DNA of 64,000 nucleotides from a virus, in IMG/VR virus record IMGVR_UViG_3300023174_000033, positions 124,001-188,000 of that record; one strand, 5' to 3'. A program made the translations under genes and the position numbers. The first letter of the stretch is position 1. Each line of letters opens with the position of its first letter. This document shows, one piece after another, positions 1 through 7,975 of the stretch. The notes below the pieces were generated by a model that saw only the letters and a list, made by a program, of their open reading frames with translations, did not search any database and was not told the origin of the DNA.

Positions 1-327
1 ATTCTCGGGCACAATCCGATATTCAATTGTAACACCACTTTTGGTATTCTTAAATTTAACCCATGTAAGTAGTTGAACTGTACCATCATCAATAATACCC
101 TCTAAAATTTCAGCATCTGCCAATTTTTGTGAAAGATTATTAATTTTTCTATTCAAATCATCAAGGGCTGTTTTAGCAGCATCATATTCAGCATTTTCAG
201 ATAAGTCACCCTTATCTTTTGCTTCTGCTAAATTTTGAATATGTTCCCTAAGTTGAGGACCCCTCATATCTCTTAGTTCTTGTTCTAGTTTTTGAAACCC
301 TTCACGGGTCATAGGTATTCTTGCCAT
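1..327 (-). CDS. greA: Transcription elongation factor GreA (3' end outside window)
   Basis: Reading down from the ATG at 327 gives 109 in-frame codons to the window edge, where the gene is cut. Residues 1-75 form the GreA coiled-coil hairpin, with the family hallmark GDLSENAEYDAAK near residues 42-54, which carries the acidic tip residues (D, E) that coordinate Mg2+ and stimulate RNA cleavage in the polymerase secondary channel. The later part (EILEGIIDDGTVQLL) starts the C-terminal FKBP-like domain. GreA rescues backtracked RNA polymerase. A phage copy fits with the sigma factor at 37041 as transcription takeover. The first ATG is followed by MARIPMTREG, which matches the usual GreA start. 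Identification is by motif and is strong; the missing C-terminus cannot be judged. Confidence 0.93.
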   Translation of the reverse strand, partial: MARIPMTREGFQKLEQELRDMRGPQLREHIQNLAEAKDKGDLSENAEYDAAKTALDDLNRKINNLSQKLADAEILEGIIDDGTVQLLTWVKFKNTKSGVTIEYRIVPEN

Positions 328-349
328 ATTTTTAATTTTAATTTGAATT

Positions 350-646
350 TCAGTTATATTTATCTAATTCTAAAAGTTGATTTATTTTTTTGTCCCTAAG
401 TTTGTTTTTTATCAAGTCATAACTAAGTATGAAGTGTTTATACATTTCTTCTTCTGTAAAATATGATAAATTTCTATAATCTCCATCAAGTCCAACAGCA
501 TATCCAAATCCTTTTTTATCAGTAGCATTGTTCCAAGTCAAATCACCACACCCACTTATTCTATAAGTGCATCCATACTTCATGGGCAAGATTTCATTAA
601 AACAATAAATACTATCCCCTACTTCAAATCCAATTTCTTTTTTCAT
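350..646 (-). CDS. Hypothetical protein, 98 aa
   Basis: Small soluble protein of 98 residues with no recognised domain. It begins MKKEIGFEVGDSIYCFNE, which is reminiscent of a short beta-barrel opening ('GDxIYCFNE'), but this is too little to name a fold. Two cysteines close together (RISGCGDL plus an earlier Cys) are visible. Its ATG overlaps the stop of the upstream phosphoesterase gene by the ATGA arrangement at 643-646, so the two are almost certainly co-transcribed from the promoter at 1250-1281 and translationally coupled. Confidence 0.7.
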   Translation of the reverse strand: MKKEIGFEVGDSIYCFNEILPMKYGCTYRISGCGDLTWNNATDKKGFGYAVGLDGDYRNLSYFTEEEMYKHFILSYDLIKNKLRDKKINQLLELDKYN

Positions 647-1245
647 CGGTTTGTATCTGATTCGTGGTGGTCAATAAATTTTATATCAATCTTATCCATG
701 ATCTTGAAGATTTCATTTATATGGTAGGGTCTAAACTCTGGGTGAGTATCTACCCCAACATCCATAGACCTACCAATCCCCTTTAGACTTCCGTGGCTGT
801 GACCAAAAAGATGTATAACACCTTTGTGTGAAGCTGGCCATACTTGATGTGAGTAATGTGATAGGTGGAACTCCCTTGAACCAATTTTACCAGTAAAGAC
901 ATTTTGAACAGATTCAAAAAGGTCCATTGGATTAAAAGAAGTATCATGAAATTTAATTTCTTTGTTTGTGATGTGTTGGTCGTGGTTGCCCAACATTAGG
1001 TGAATGTTTTTGCAGATAAGTGATTTTCTAAAGTAGTAGATATTGTGGACACCCCCAAAGCTCCAATCACCTAGGTGATAAAGAATATCATCTTCACCAA
1101 CAACATTGTTGATGTTCTTAATAAGTGTATCGTTCATTTCTTGAACGGAATTGAAGTTTCTATACCCATCTTTCCAAGAAGAAACTTTAGGACCAGCAAT
1201 ATTGGTATGTCCGAAATGAGTGTCTGATGTAAACCATATGTTCAT
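643..1245 (-). CDS. Calcineurin-like metallophosphoesterase
   Basis: 200-residue single-domain metallophosphoesterase. All family motifs are visible in order: SDTHFGH (residues 7-13, metal-binding D8 and H10), LGD (58-60), GNHD (86-89), a histidine-rich segment around 130-140, and GHSH (148-151). The family cleaves phosphomono- or diesters with a dinuclear metal centre; the substrate here is unknown. It is the small type common in phages ('phosphoesterase or phosphohydrolase') and lacks the extra domains of SbcD/Mre11, so I do not assign it as the gp47 partner of the ATPase at 6230. It is first in a two-gene minus-strand operon and is preceded by a perfect host-type promoter that leaves only about 4 nt before the ATG. 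Confidence 0.88.
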   Translation of the reverse strand: MNIWFTSDTHFGHTNIAGPKVSSWKDGYRNFNSVQEMNDTLIKNINNVVGEDDILYHLGDWSFGGVHNIYYFRKSLICKNIHLMLGNHDQHITNKEIKFHDTSFNPMDLFESVQNVFTGKIGSREFHLSHYSHQVWPASHKGVIHLFGHSHGSLKGIGRSMDVGVDTHPEFRPYHINEIFKIMDKIDIKFIDHHESDTNR

Positions 1246-1249
1246 AATA

Positions 1250-1281
1250 CAAAAGTAGTATAAATCTTTTCAATTACCAAA
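1250..1281 (-). promoter_or_regulatory. Bacteroidota-type promoter for the 1245 gene
   Basis: On the minus strand: TTTG, a 20-nt spacer, then TACTTTTG, followed by TATT and the ATG at 1245. This matches the Bacteroidota primary-sigma consensus TTTG-N19/20-TAnnTTTG. The -7 element ends only 4 nt from the start codon, so the transcript should be leaderless or nearly so. It lies back to back with the AATATATAA box of the divergent gene at 1299. Confidence 0.7.
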
Positions 1282-1285
1282 TTTT

Positions 1286-1294
1286 AATATATAA
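1286..1294 (+). promoter_or_regulatory. AATATATAA box (putative phage promoter)
   Basis: Exact AATATATAA whose first base lies 13 nt upstream of the ATG at 1299. The same word at the same 13-nt distance occurs upstream of 3379 and 57560, with one-base variants upstream of 53895 and 43626. By analogy with T4 late promoters it could be a -10 box for a phage-directed polymerase. This is inference from recurrence; the genome is AT-rich. Confidence 0.45.
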
Positions 1295-1298
1295 AAAT

Positions 1299-1676
1299 AT
1301 GAAGTATCTAAAAAAATTTGAAATGTTCCACTCCACTGGGTTAGATGATGGTAAAGATCACGTTGTTCCCAAGTATAATCCAAAAATAAGAAAGGAAGTG
1401 AGTGATTTTTTAGATGATTTGCCGGAGAGTAGTAAAATACAAGTTTTAAAATGTGTCGGAATTGAAGCGAACACTGAAGAAGATGGTGAGTTTGAGAAAC
1501 AATTTGAATTAGCAAAAAAGAAATTTATTGATTTCTTTGAAAACAACACAAATTTATCTATACAAACTATAGACTTGGAAAAATTCACAATTCCGGGGAA
1601 AGGCGGGGATGGAATACCTAGGGTAATGAATATTGGGGGAACAAGCCAAACTAACTCATTTAGGATAGGTCAGTAA
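1299..1676 (+). CDS. Unknown 125-aa protein with capsid-targeting-like N-terminal tag
   Basis: No known domain recognised. The N-terminus MKYLKKFEMFHSTG resembles tags on the proteins starting at 49284, 51307, 53249, 53895 and 54889 (short amphipathic run with [KH]-[FW]-x-x-[FLY], often followed by Glu). T4 internal proteins carry a similar removable capsid-targeting leader (MKTYQEFI). The body is charged, with a helical acidic middle (residues 25-70) and a Gly-rich end. The gene follows a divergent promoter region of 53 nt and lies just upstream of uvsX. I infer a possible internal virion protein; nothing more specific is visible. Confidence 0.65.
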   Translation: MKYLKKFEMFHSTGLDDGKDHVVPKYNPKIRKEVSDFLDDLPESSKIQVLKCVGIEANTEEDGEFEKQFELAKKKFIDFFENNTNLSIQTIDLEKFTIPGKGGDGIPRVMNIGGTSQTNSFRIGQ

Positions 1677-1681
1677 GAAAC

Positions 1682-1720
1682 AATTTTGTAAAAACTAAAT
1701 ATAAGTAGAAATACAAAATT
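1682..1720 (+). repeat. Inverted repeat in the uvsX leader
   Basis: AATTTTGTA at 1682-1690 and its perfect reverse complement TACAAAATT at 1712-1720, separated by 21 nt, lie just upstream of the uvsX ATG at 1730. They could form an mRNA hairpin close to the start codon or be a two-half operator. All-AT repeats are cheap in this genome, so support is modest. Confidence 0.35.
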
Positions 1721-1729
1721 ATTTTTATT

Positions 1730-2947
1730 ATGGCTAAAAAAGAAAAAGATTCCAAGAAATTTGAATTTAGTAAAATCGGTTCTTTGATGAACAATATTGC
1801 AAAAACTGTTCCTATCATAATTGATACCGAAATTAAAGAAAAGAAATTTATATCAACTGGTGTTTATTTATTAGACGCCGCTCTATCATCCAGACTGATT
1901 GGTGGTGGTGTACAAACTAACAGAATTACTTGTTTTGCAGGAGAATCCGGTACAGGAAAATCATTTCTAGCGTATTCAGTTGCTAAAAATGCACAAAAAG
2001 AAGGATATGGTGTAGTTTACATTGATACTGAATATTCAGTTGAATTAGACGAGATACATAAGTTTGGCATTGATGCCAATCCAGAAAAATTCATTCTAGT
2101 TAGATCTAATAAGGTTGAAGATATTAATATTACCTTGTCACAACTACTCGATTCACTAAAAGAAGAAAAATTGAATGGCAATGAAATTCAACCACTTATG
2201 ATTGTATTGGATTCAATTGGTCAATTGGCTTCTAATAAAGAAAAGGCTGATTTGTTGAAAGGAGATATCAAACAAGATATGACAAAAGCAAAAGCAATTG
2301 GTTCACTATTCAGGTCAATCAACTCTGACCTTGGATTTCTTGAAATCCCAATGATTGTTTGTAATCATACTTACCTCACCCAAGATTTATTTCCGCAAGA
2401 AGTTTTAAAGGGTGGTCGGTCACTTGTTTATTCAGCTTCAGTAATTGGTATGATGTCAAAATCAAAACTGAAAACTGGTGAAGAAGATGATATGGACTTG
2501 GGCCAGTCTGGTATAACCGTACTTTTCAAAACCGCTAAAAATAGATTAGCAAAACCAAAGAAAATTAGATTTGATATTTCATTCAACCATGGTATGAATC
2601 CTTATACTGGACTTGATGCTTTTTGTAGACCAGAATATTTTAACCAAATTGGTATAGCGCAAGGAAAGGTTGAGGTTGACAAGAAAACTGGTGAAATGAC
2701 TTTCAACCCAGGTGGGATTCGGTGGTACGTAAGTCACTTGGACAAATCCTTCAATACAAAAAATTTATTCACACCGGAAATCTTCACACCGGAAGTCCTT
2801 AAGAAAATGGAACCAATTGTAAATGAATATTTCAAATACAAATCCTTGCAAGAAATAGAAGATGTTGACCGACTATTAGATGGTGGTGACGATGACGATA
2901 CTAACGGATTTTCCGATGATGTTTCCGCTGACGATTTGTTTAGTTAA
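1730..2947 (+). CDS. uvsX: UvsX/RecA-family recombinase
   Basis: 405-residue RecA-fold ATPase that would form filaments on single-stranded DNA and drive strand exchange in recombination-dependent replication. Walker A is GESGTGKS at residues 71-78; Walker B is MIVLDS at about 157-162; the DTEYS segment (99-103) matches the RecA/UvsX region that follows the first strand. A KGGRS loop near 230 is also seen. The C-terminus is a strongly acidic tail (GGDDDD, then DDVSADDLFS), a usual feature of UvsX that modulates DNA binding and interacts with mediator protein. Length agrees with T4 UvsX (about 390). With the gp46-like ATPase at 6230 and RuvC-like nuclease at 5517 it forms the recombination set of this region. 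Confidence 0.93.
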   Translation: MAKKEKDSKKFEFSKIGSLMNNIAKTVPIIIDTEIKEKKFISTGVYLLDAALSSRLIGGGVQTNRITCFAGESGTGKSFLAYSVAKNAQKEGYGVVYIDTEYSVELDEIHKFGIDANPEKFILVRSNKVEDINITLSQLLDSLKEEKLNGNEIQPLMIVLDSIGQLASNKEKADLLKGDIKQDMTKAKAIGSLFRSINSDLGFLEIPMIVCNHTYLTQDLFPQEVLKGGRSLVYSASVIGMMSKSKLKTGEEDDMDLGQSGITVLFKTAKNRLAKPKKIRFDISFNHGMNPYTGLDAFCRPEYFNQIGIAQGKVEVDKKTGEMTFNPGGIRWYVSHLDKSFNTKNLFTPEIFTPEVLKKMEPIVNEYFKYKSLQEIEDVDRLLDGGDDDDTNGFSDDVSADDLFS

Positions 2948-2966
2948 TAATTTTTTCTTACCTTTG
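2935..2966 (+). promoter_or_regulatory. Bacteroidota-type promoter for the 2972 gene
   Basis: TTTG at 2935-2938, a 20-nt spacer, and TACCTTTG at 2959-2966; the ATG follows 5 nt later at 2972. The -33 element lies inside the uvsX 3' end. It predicts a nearly leaderless transcript. Confidence 0.7.
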
Positions 2967-2971
2967 TATCT

Positions 2972-3364
2972 ATGAAAAAGTTATTTTTAGACGATATCAG
3001 GATTCCAAAAGATTGTGCCAATGGACTGGTTCCTTCCCACATGAACAAAATGTTTTGGGAAAATGATTGGTACATAGTGAGATCTTATGACCAATTCGCA
3101 AAATGGATTGTTGAAAATGGGTTACCCGACTTCATTGCCTTTGACCACGATTTAGCGGATGTTCACTATAGAATGGATTTTTCGGGAAATAAAGAGAACC
3201 AAGGCACCGAAAGAACTGGATATGACTGTGCAAAATGGCTCGCCGACTATTGTATTCAAAATGGTAAAAAGTTACCCGAATTCGTAGTTCACTCTCAAAA
3301 TCCAGTGGGGAAACTAAATATTCAGTCGTATTTAGCAAATGTGAAAAAGTTCTTTGGAAATTAA
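2972..3364 (+). CDS. Cyclic-phosphate-processing receiver-domain (cREC-like) protein
   Basis: 130 residues matching the receiver-like domain described in RNA-repair and cyclic-phosphate contexts. Visible signature blocks in order are LFLDDIRIP at residues 4-12, FDHDL at about 57-61, RTGYDCAKWL at about 80-90, and a VHSQNPVGKLN block near 105-116. In this family the two acidic clusters and the HSxNPxG loop form the putative active site; it is proposed to act on 2',3'-cyclic phosphate ends of RNA. That function is family-level inference. The ligase-like gene at 48625 could complete such a repair pair. It has its own host-type promoter immediately upstream. Confidence 0.75.
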   Translation: MKKLFLDDIRIPKDCANGLVPSHMNKMFWENDWYIVRSYDQFAKWIVENGLPDFIAFDHDLADVHYRMDFSGNKENQGTERTGYDCAKWLADYCIQNGKKLPEFVVHSQNPVGKLNIQSYLANVKKFFGN

Positions 3365-3365
3365 A

Positions 3366-3374
3366 AATATATAA
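3366..3374 (+). promoter_or_regulatory. AATATATAA box (putative phage promoter)
   Basis: Exact AATATATAA starting 13 nt before the ATG of the lipoprotein gene at 3379 and beginning 2 nt after the preceding stop codon. Same word and same spacing as upstream of 1299. Confidence 0.42.
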
Positions 3375-3378
3375 CACC

Positions 3379-3645
3379 ATGAGGATTCTTGTGGTGTTTT
3401 TAATTTTTTTGACTATATTTTCCTGTAAGAAAGAGAAATGTTATGACTGTGTACAAGTAATAAAAATTACTTGCAATAAAGATATTAAGGGGTATCCAGT
3501 AAACACTAAAACTCCACTAGTATCATGTGGGGACAATATAGACATAGTAGATGATCCCAAACCAATAATTTTCATTGATACTCTCGGTGACACAATTTAC
3601 ACGTATTGGAAAGATACTGATTGTAAAGAACAGGGATTATTCTAA
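3379..3645 (+). CDS. Small lipoprotein, 88 aa
   Basis: The N-terminus is a short charged start (MR), a hydrophobic run of about 13 residues, and a lipobox-like FSC at residues 14-16, so signal peptidase II would cleave before Cys16 and the cysteine would be lipidated. The mature part begins CKKEKCYDC and contains four more cysteines, so disulfides are likely. Bacteroidota lipoproteins often start C followed by charged residues. No functional domain is recognised. A phage lipoprotein at the cell surface could act in superinfection exclusion, but that is only a suggestion. It overlaps the convergent M28 peptidase gene by 9 nt. Confidence 0.72.
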   Translation: MRILVVFLIFLTIFSCKKEKCYDCVQVIKITCNKDIKGYPVNTKTPLVSCGDNIDIVDDPKPIIFIDTLGDTIYTYWKDTDCKEQGLF

Positions 3646-4386
3646 AATTTTTAGAACAACTTCCTCTACAAACTTTCTCATATCTTCTACACTGATTGTA
3701 TCAATAGTGTCTTTTGAAGAATGACAATTTCGCAGTAAAGATGTATCCAAGTAAACACCATCTGACCATTCAACACTTGAAGTTATACCCTCTTTGAGTA
3801 TTGGCAAAGGATTGATAACGACAGAATCAATACCATTTCTTCTTAATGTTACACTATCATTATATGGAGTATTATAGGTTGGGCAATTAAAACGGTCTTT
3901 TATCAAATCGTATAAAGGACCAGGATAATTACCTACAAAGAATTTCTCACCACCAGAACCTGTTAGTTCTAGGTTCAAGACCCAATCAATTTTCCCAAAG
4001 TCGCCCGCAATAATTTGTTGAGATAACCTTTGAGATCCTTTACCACCACACTCCTCACCATCTAAAAGAACCACATTTACATCTGGACGAAGTTTTTTAA
4101 CCATTATCGCATTAATCACAGACGCTGAATTATCATTCGCGTTATCAATATTAGGATTTACAATATCATGATGTGCTACTAACATTTTAGTGGACTCACC
4201 TTTCAATATAATATTGAAACCAGAAGTAGAACCACCAACATCAAATTTGTCCAAATAGAAGTTTATTGATTCTCTATTTAGGAGATCGCAAATAAACTGA
4301 ACTCTTTGTGTTGGGGTATCAATATTATTTTCGTAAATATTTCCAATATTACGAACTTTACAAAATTCAAAAATTTGATTGTACAT
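3637..4386 (-). CDS. M28-family zinc peptidase
   Basis: 249-residue protein with the M28 aminopeptidase metal-site pattern: AHHD at 71-74, NANDNSASV at 82-90 (bridging Asp85), LLDGEE at 107-112 (catalytic Glu and metal ligand), NLELTG at 138-143, and a final HSSKDTIDTIS near 220 (last His ligand). The family removes N-terminal residues from peptides or trims related substrates. No signal peptide is visible, so action in the cytoplasm is likely. The next gene upstream (4389-4793) ends 3 nt away and is probably in the same operon. It is one of at least four zinc peptidases in the window. Confidence 0.85.
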   Translation of the reverse strand: MYNQIFEFCKVRNIGNIYENNIDTPTQRVQFICDLLNRESINFYLDKFDVGGSTSGFNIILKGESTKMLVAHHDIVNPNIDNANDNSASVINAIMVKKLRPDVNVVLLDGEECGGKGSQRLSQQIIAGDFGKIDWVLNLELTGSGGEKFFVGNYPGPLYDLIKDRFNCPTYNTPYNDSVTLRRNGIDSVVINPLPILKEGITSSVEWSDGVYLDTSLLRNCHSSKDTIDTISVEDMRKFVEEVVLKILE

Positions 4387-4388
4387 AA

Positions 4389-4793
4389 TTATTTTTTTCT
4401 ACAATAGGGACCAAGACCAGTTTCTACTGAAATAGGATCAGTTAATTGACGACCACACTTACCACACTTACCATCGTGAAAAATTTCAATGGACGTATTT
4501 AGTGTACCCATGCCCAAGTGATGAAATACATAATCAAACACAATTACAGATTTAGCATCATTACTAATTTTAGATTTTTTTGAGTATCTGAATCCATAAT
4601 TTATAATAGTTCCAAGAAACATATAATTATCTGGATTAGTCAGAACATGAACAAAGTAAATATCATCATACTTATGTTTTACCACTTTATAGGTAAAACG
4701 ATTACCAGATACTGGATTCTGAAATGTTACAAAAGCTTTTCCACCAAGAATAAAATCAGGTGCTCTGTCGTGTGATATCTGTCCTACTTTCAT
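4389..4793 (-). CDS. DUF6011-like protein with C-terminal zinc finger
   Basis: 134 residues. The C-terminus has CGKCGRQL, then GLGPYC near the end, a four-cysteine zinc knuckle of the sort seen in phage DUF6011 proteins. The N-terminal 100 residues contain beta-rich segments (FVTFQNPVSGNRFTYKVV) without a named domain. No function is known. It has a near-leaderless promoter: a TATCTTTG element ends 4 nt before the ATG. The M28 peptidase gene follows 2 nt after its stop. Confidence 0.75.
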   Translation of the reverse strand: MKVGQISHDRAPDFILGGKAFVTFQNPVSGNRFTYKVVKHKYDDIYFVHVLTNPDNYMFLGTIINYGFRYSKKSKISNDAKSVIVFDYVFHHLGMGTLNTSIEIFHDGKCGKCGRQLTDPISVETGLGPYCRKK

Positions 4794-4797
4794 AATA

Positions 4798-4829
4798 CAA
4801 AGATATAAAATCTTGGAAACAAAACCTAA
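4798..4829 (-). promoter_or_regulatory. Host-type promoter (weak -33) for the 4793 gene
   Basis: On the minus strand, TATCTTTG at 4805-4798 is followed by TATT and the ATG at 4793. Twenty nucleotides upstream of the -7 element is TTAG, a three-of-four match to TTTG. Confidence 0.5.
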
Positions 4830-4862
4830 TTAGTGTGTATAAAAATAAAAAAATTATTTGGA

Positions 4863-5486
4863 ATGGAAAATAATAAACCGCTTATAGTAACGTCACATTT
4901 TAGTGAGGATTTGAATTGGTTAATTAATCAAAATGAATATGATTACAAAATCTATACAAAAAATAAACCGAGTTGTATTGGATACCCAGCAGACAAACTA
5001 TACGAGTGTCCAAATGTTGGCAAAGAAGCTTCTTCCTATCTTTGCTACATAATTGAAAATTATGACAAACTTCCAGACTATGTAGCTTTTATACACGGAC
5101 ATGATACATCATATCATCAGACCGATACAATACTTAATCTATTAAAAGATGTAAAATTCACTGGTTATGAACCACTCAATAGAAAAGATTATAGAAATGT
5201 ATTTAACGATGATGTTCAAGAGGAGTCTCCAAAAAAGAATTGGGAACTTGTAAAATATTTCTACGATGAACTTGGATTGAATTTACCAAGACCAAGTAAA
5301 TTGGAGTATACAGCTTGTGCTCAATTTGTCGTTAGTAAAGAAGTTATACTATCCAACCCTCTAGAAACATATAAAAATATATTGAGTTGGTTATTAAGAA
5401 GAACCGACATTCACATGGAATGGACATCAAGAGTTTTAGAACATCTTTGGTGTTATATCTTAACACACAAGGAAGTGGAGGAGTAG
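4863..5486 (+). CDS. DUF3431-like putative glycosyltransferase-fold protein
   Basis: 207 residues from ATG 4863; a GTG 30 nt upstream is in frame but adds only a Lys-rich, unlikely leader. Recognisable blocks are the opening LIVTSHFSEDLNWL, the VGKEASSYLCYIIENY stretch, DYVAFIHGHD, and FVVSKEVILSNP near the end, which together match the DUF3431 pattern (family often found beside glycosyltransferases). The HGHD segment may be an active-site or metal-binding motif. Possible role in surface glycan or DNA/protein glycosylation, by family association only. No signal peptide. Confidence 0.65.
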   Translation: MENNKPLIVTSHFSEDLNWLINQNEYDYKIYTKNKPSCIGYPADKLYECPNVGKEASSYLCYIIENYDKLPDYVAFIHGHDTSYHQTDTILNLLKDVKFTGYEPLNRKDYRNVFNDDVQEESPKKNWELVKYFYDELGLNLPRPSKLEYTACAQFVVSKEVILSNPLETYKNILSWLLRRTDIHMEWTSRVLEHLWCYILTHKEVEE

Positions 5487-5516
5487 GGAGTCACTAATTA
5501 TTTCATAAATATAATT

Positions 5517-6215
5517 ATGAATATAATTGGAATAGACCCCTCTCTGATATCAACTGGAGTTTGTATAAATGGTAAAGTCTTCAACTATTGCAGAGAAAGT
5601 GATGCGACACTCAGTAAAGGTGGGTTTAGTAAGTGGTTTAAATTATGTGAGGGTAAATTAGAACTTAGATGGATTTCTTACAGGAATTTTGACAATTATT
5701 CCGACGGTGAGTTAGTTAAACTAAAAGACTATGACAAAATAACTGACCTCATTTTAGAAGATTTGGAAAAAAACATTGATCCAAATGTGAAAACAATTGT
5801 TGGAATTGAGGGTTATAACTTTGGAGCACAAGTTGGGGATTTGATTGATTTAGTTGCCTTTTCAACACTCCTCCGGAAGAAAATATATGATTATATCACT
5901 AAAGAAATTTTGGTTTTTTCTCCAAGTACTTTGAAGCAGGAAAGTTGTAAACTTACTTATAAACCTATTGATATTGGAAAAAAGAAACAAAAATTGGAAT
6001 GGCGTAACAATTTTGGAATAAGTGGTGGGAATTTTACAAAAAGAGAAATGTTCTTATCAATCATTGAAAATGAGGAATTTCAAGACGAGTGGTCATTACA
6101 TTGTAAATCAGTTTCATCAGAAATATTAGATAATAAAACAATCAAGAAACCATATGAGGATGTAAATGATGCATACCTCATTTACCAAATTATCAAAAAA
6201 CAATATTCAATTTAG
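5517..6215 (+). CDS. RuvC-like Holliday junction resolvase / RNase H-fold nuclease
   Basis: 232 residues with a RuvC-type active-site layout: GIDPSLISTG (Asp7) at the first beta strand, GIEGYNFGA (Glu98) at the middle strand, and PYEDVNDAYLIY near 213-223 (Asp215/Asp218) at the last helix. RuvC-fold enzymes cut branched DNA using two metals. It would resolve recombination intermediates made by UvsX and process concatemers for packaging. It lies directly upstream of the gp46-like ATPase (14-nt gap), consistent with one recombination operon. An insertion relative to short RuvC proteins lies at about residues 25-70. Confidence 0.82.
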   Translation: MNIIGIDPSLISTGVCINGKVFNYCRESDATLSKGGFSKWFKLCEGKLELRWISYRNFDNYSDGELVKLKDYDKITDLILEDLEKNIDPNVKTIVGIEGYNFGAQVGDLIDLVAFSTLLRKKIYDYITKEILVFSPSTLKQESCKLTYKPIDIGKKKQKLEWRNNFGISGGNFTKREMFLSIIENEEFQDEWSLHCKSVSSEILDNKTIKKPYEDVNDAYLIYQIIKKQYSI

Positions 6216-6229
6216 TAGTATAATCAATT

Positions 6230-7960
6230 ATGATTATACAAGAAATTGGGATAAAAGGATTCAAATCATTTGGTAACAGTGAACAAGTCGTTAAGTTGAA
6301 TTCCGATAAGGGGGAATTAATTCTACTCACGGGTAGTAACGGAAATGGAAAAAGTTCCTTCATTGAAAGTTTTGAATATGTACTTTATGGGAAGGTTAAA
6401 TCAATGAAGAAAAAGAAATGGGCCACCCTTGGCACATTACCCAATAGAATTAATGGAGAATTACAGAATAGAATAAAATTCCTTTCCAATGGTACGGAGG
6501 TTGAAGTTATACGAGGAATTAGTCCAAACACTTTGAAACTCATAGAAAATGGTATTGAAAATGACAGGGCCGGCAAGGCAAACATTGACGAAAAAATTGA
6601 AAATTACATAGGACTTGATATTGAAACCTTCAAATCTTTCATATCAATGAGTATTAATGACTTCAAAAACTTTATCAGTTTATCTAATGACGAAAAGCAA
6701 ATGTTATTGGACAAATTATTCAATCTTGAGGTTATCAATATTCTAAACAATATTCTAAAAGATTTATCTAAAACTAATAAATTACAAAATGCAAAATTTG
6801 AATCTGAAATAAATATTTTGAATGACTCAATACAAAGAATTGAAAATTCAATAAAAAAATCAATTGAAAAAGAAAAAGAAAATATCCAATTAGAAATTGA
6901 TGAATTCAAAAATAAAATTGAAGAGAGAAAGGATGAATATCAACAGCTAAAAGATAAAGTTGATAAGATAAAATTAAAGGATGATCAACTAAAATCAGAA
7001 TTGGATACGGAGAAAGAACAATACATTAAGTTAGTACAAGAAATAAAATTTGCACAAAAAGACATAGATTTGTATGAATCTGGCAAATGTCCCACTTGTG
7101 GAACTGACTTTCTCAATGATCATTTTATTGGACTAAAACAATCTTTATCCGATAAAAAGACTTCATTAGAAAAACTGAAAAGTGAGATTGAAGATAATAT
7201 CAAATCAATCAGGGATAAACAAATCAAATTAACCGATATAAGTGAAAAGACCAAGAAAGTATTTGATGAAATTACTTTCTCACTCCGTGGATATAAACAA
7301 GAAATTGACAAACTCCAAAACCAAAAAGACTCCGAATCAGGGAAAACAAATATAAATACTCAAGAGTTTGAAAAAACTATATTTGAACTAACTGAAAAGA
7401 AGTCAATTAGTCAAGATGGTCAGACAATCTGCAAAGAAAAAGAACTTTATTATAAAGAACTTTCAAAAGTTTTTGGAGAAGATGGGGTGAAAAAGACAAT
7501 AATTTCTGGAATAATAAAACCAATAAATCATTTTATTCAAGAGAATGTAAGAAAAATGAATCTAACATTTCAAGTAAAATTAGATGAAACTTTCACGGCA
7601 GAAATACGGCACTTGGGAAATATAATTGAACATGATAGTTTGAGCACCGGCGAGACAAAGAAAGTAAATCTTTGTATCTTAATTGCTTATCTGAAACTAA
7701 TCAGAACAAAAAAACATATTAATATCTTATTTCTTGATGAAGTTTTTTCAAGTATGGATATAGAGTCTTGTGAATCAATTCTAAATCTTCTAAAATCATT
7801 TGCCAACGAATACAAAATAAATATTTTTGTTGTGCACCATGCAATATTAAACCAAGAAATATTTGACAGAATACTTCAAATTAATAAAGAAGTGTTCACA
7901 AATATATCCGAGGTTATTATGGACCAATACGAAAAAACTTATGATATTAACTACATATAA
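6230..7960 (+). CDS. SbcC/Rad50-like recombination ATPase (T4 gp46-like)
   Basis: 576 residues. N-terminal ABC half with Walker A GSNGNGKS at 35-42, long coiled coils (about 175-285 and 300-390), a zinc-hook CPTC at 287-290, then a C-terminal half with the ABC signature LSTGETKK and Walker B INILFLDE followed by SSMD. This is the T4 gp46 / bacterial SbcC layout; with a Mre11-type nuclease it resects double-strand ends for recombination-dependent replication. Length matches gp46 (about 560). Its usual partner, gp47/SbcD, is not adjacent; the two small phosphoesterases in the window do not look like it. Confidence 0.9.
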   Translation: MIIQEIGIKGFKSFGNSEQVVKLNSDKGELILLTGSNGNGKSSFIESFEYVLYGKVKSMKKKKWATLGTLPNRINGELQNRIKFLSNGTEVEVIRGISPNTLKLIENGIENDRAGKANIDEKIENYIGLDIETFKSFISMSINDFKNFISLSNDEKQMLLDKLFNLEVINILNNILKDLSKTNKLQNAKFESEINILNDSIQRIENSIKKSIEKEKENIQLEIDEFKNKIEERKDEYQQLKDKVDKIKLKDDQLKSELDTEKEQYIKLVQEIKFAQKDIDLYESGKCPTCGTDFLNDHFIGLKQSLSDKKTSLEKLKSEIEDNIKSIRDKQIKLTDISEKTKKVFDEITFSLRGYKQEIDKLQNQKDSESGKTNINTQEFEKTIFELTEKKSISQDGQTICKEKELYYKELSKVFGEDGVKKTIISGIIKPINHFIQENVRKMNLTFQVKLDETFTAEIRHLGNIIEHDSLSTGETKKVNLCILIAYLKLIRTKKHINILFLDEVFSSMDIESCESILNLLKSFANEYKINIFVVHHAILNQEIFDRILQINKEVFTNISEVIMDQYEKTYDINYI

Positions 7961-7975
7961 AAAATATGATCCAAA

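Noticed and set aside
643-1245. Phosphoesterase as SbcD/gp47
   Set aside because: It is a small single-domain protein and not next to the gp46-like gene; motif spacing is that of general calcineurin-like hydrolases.
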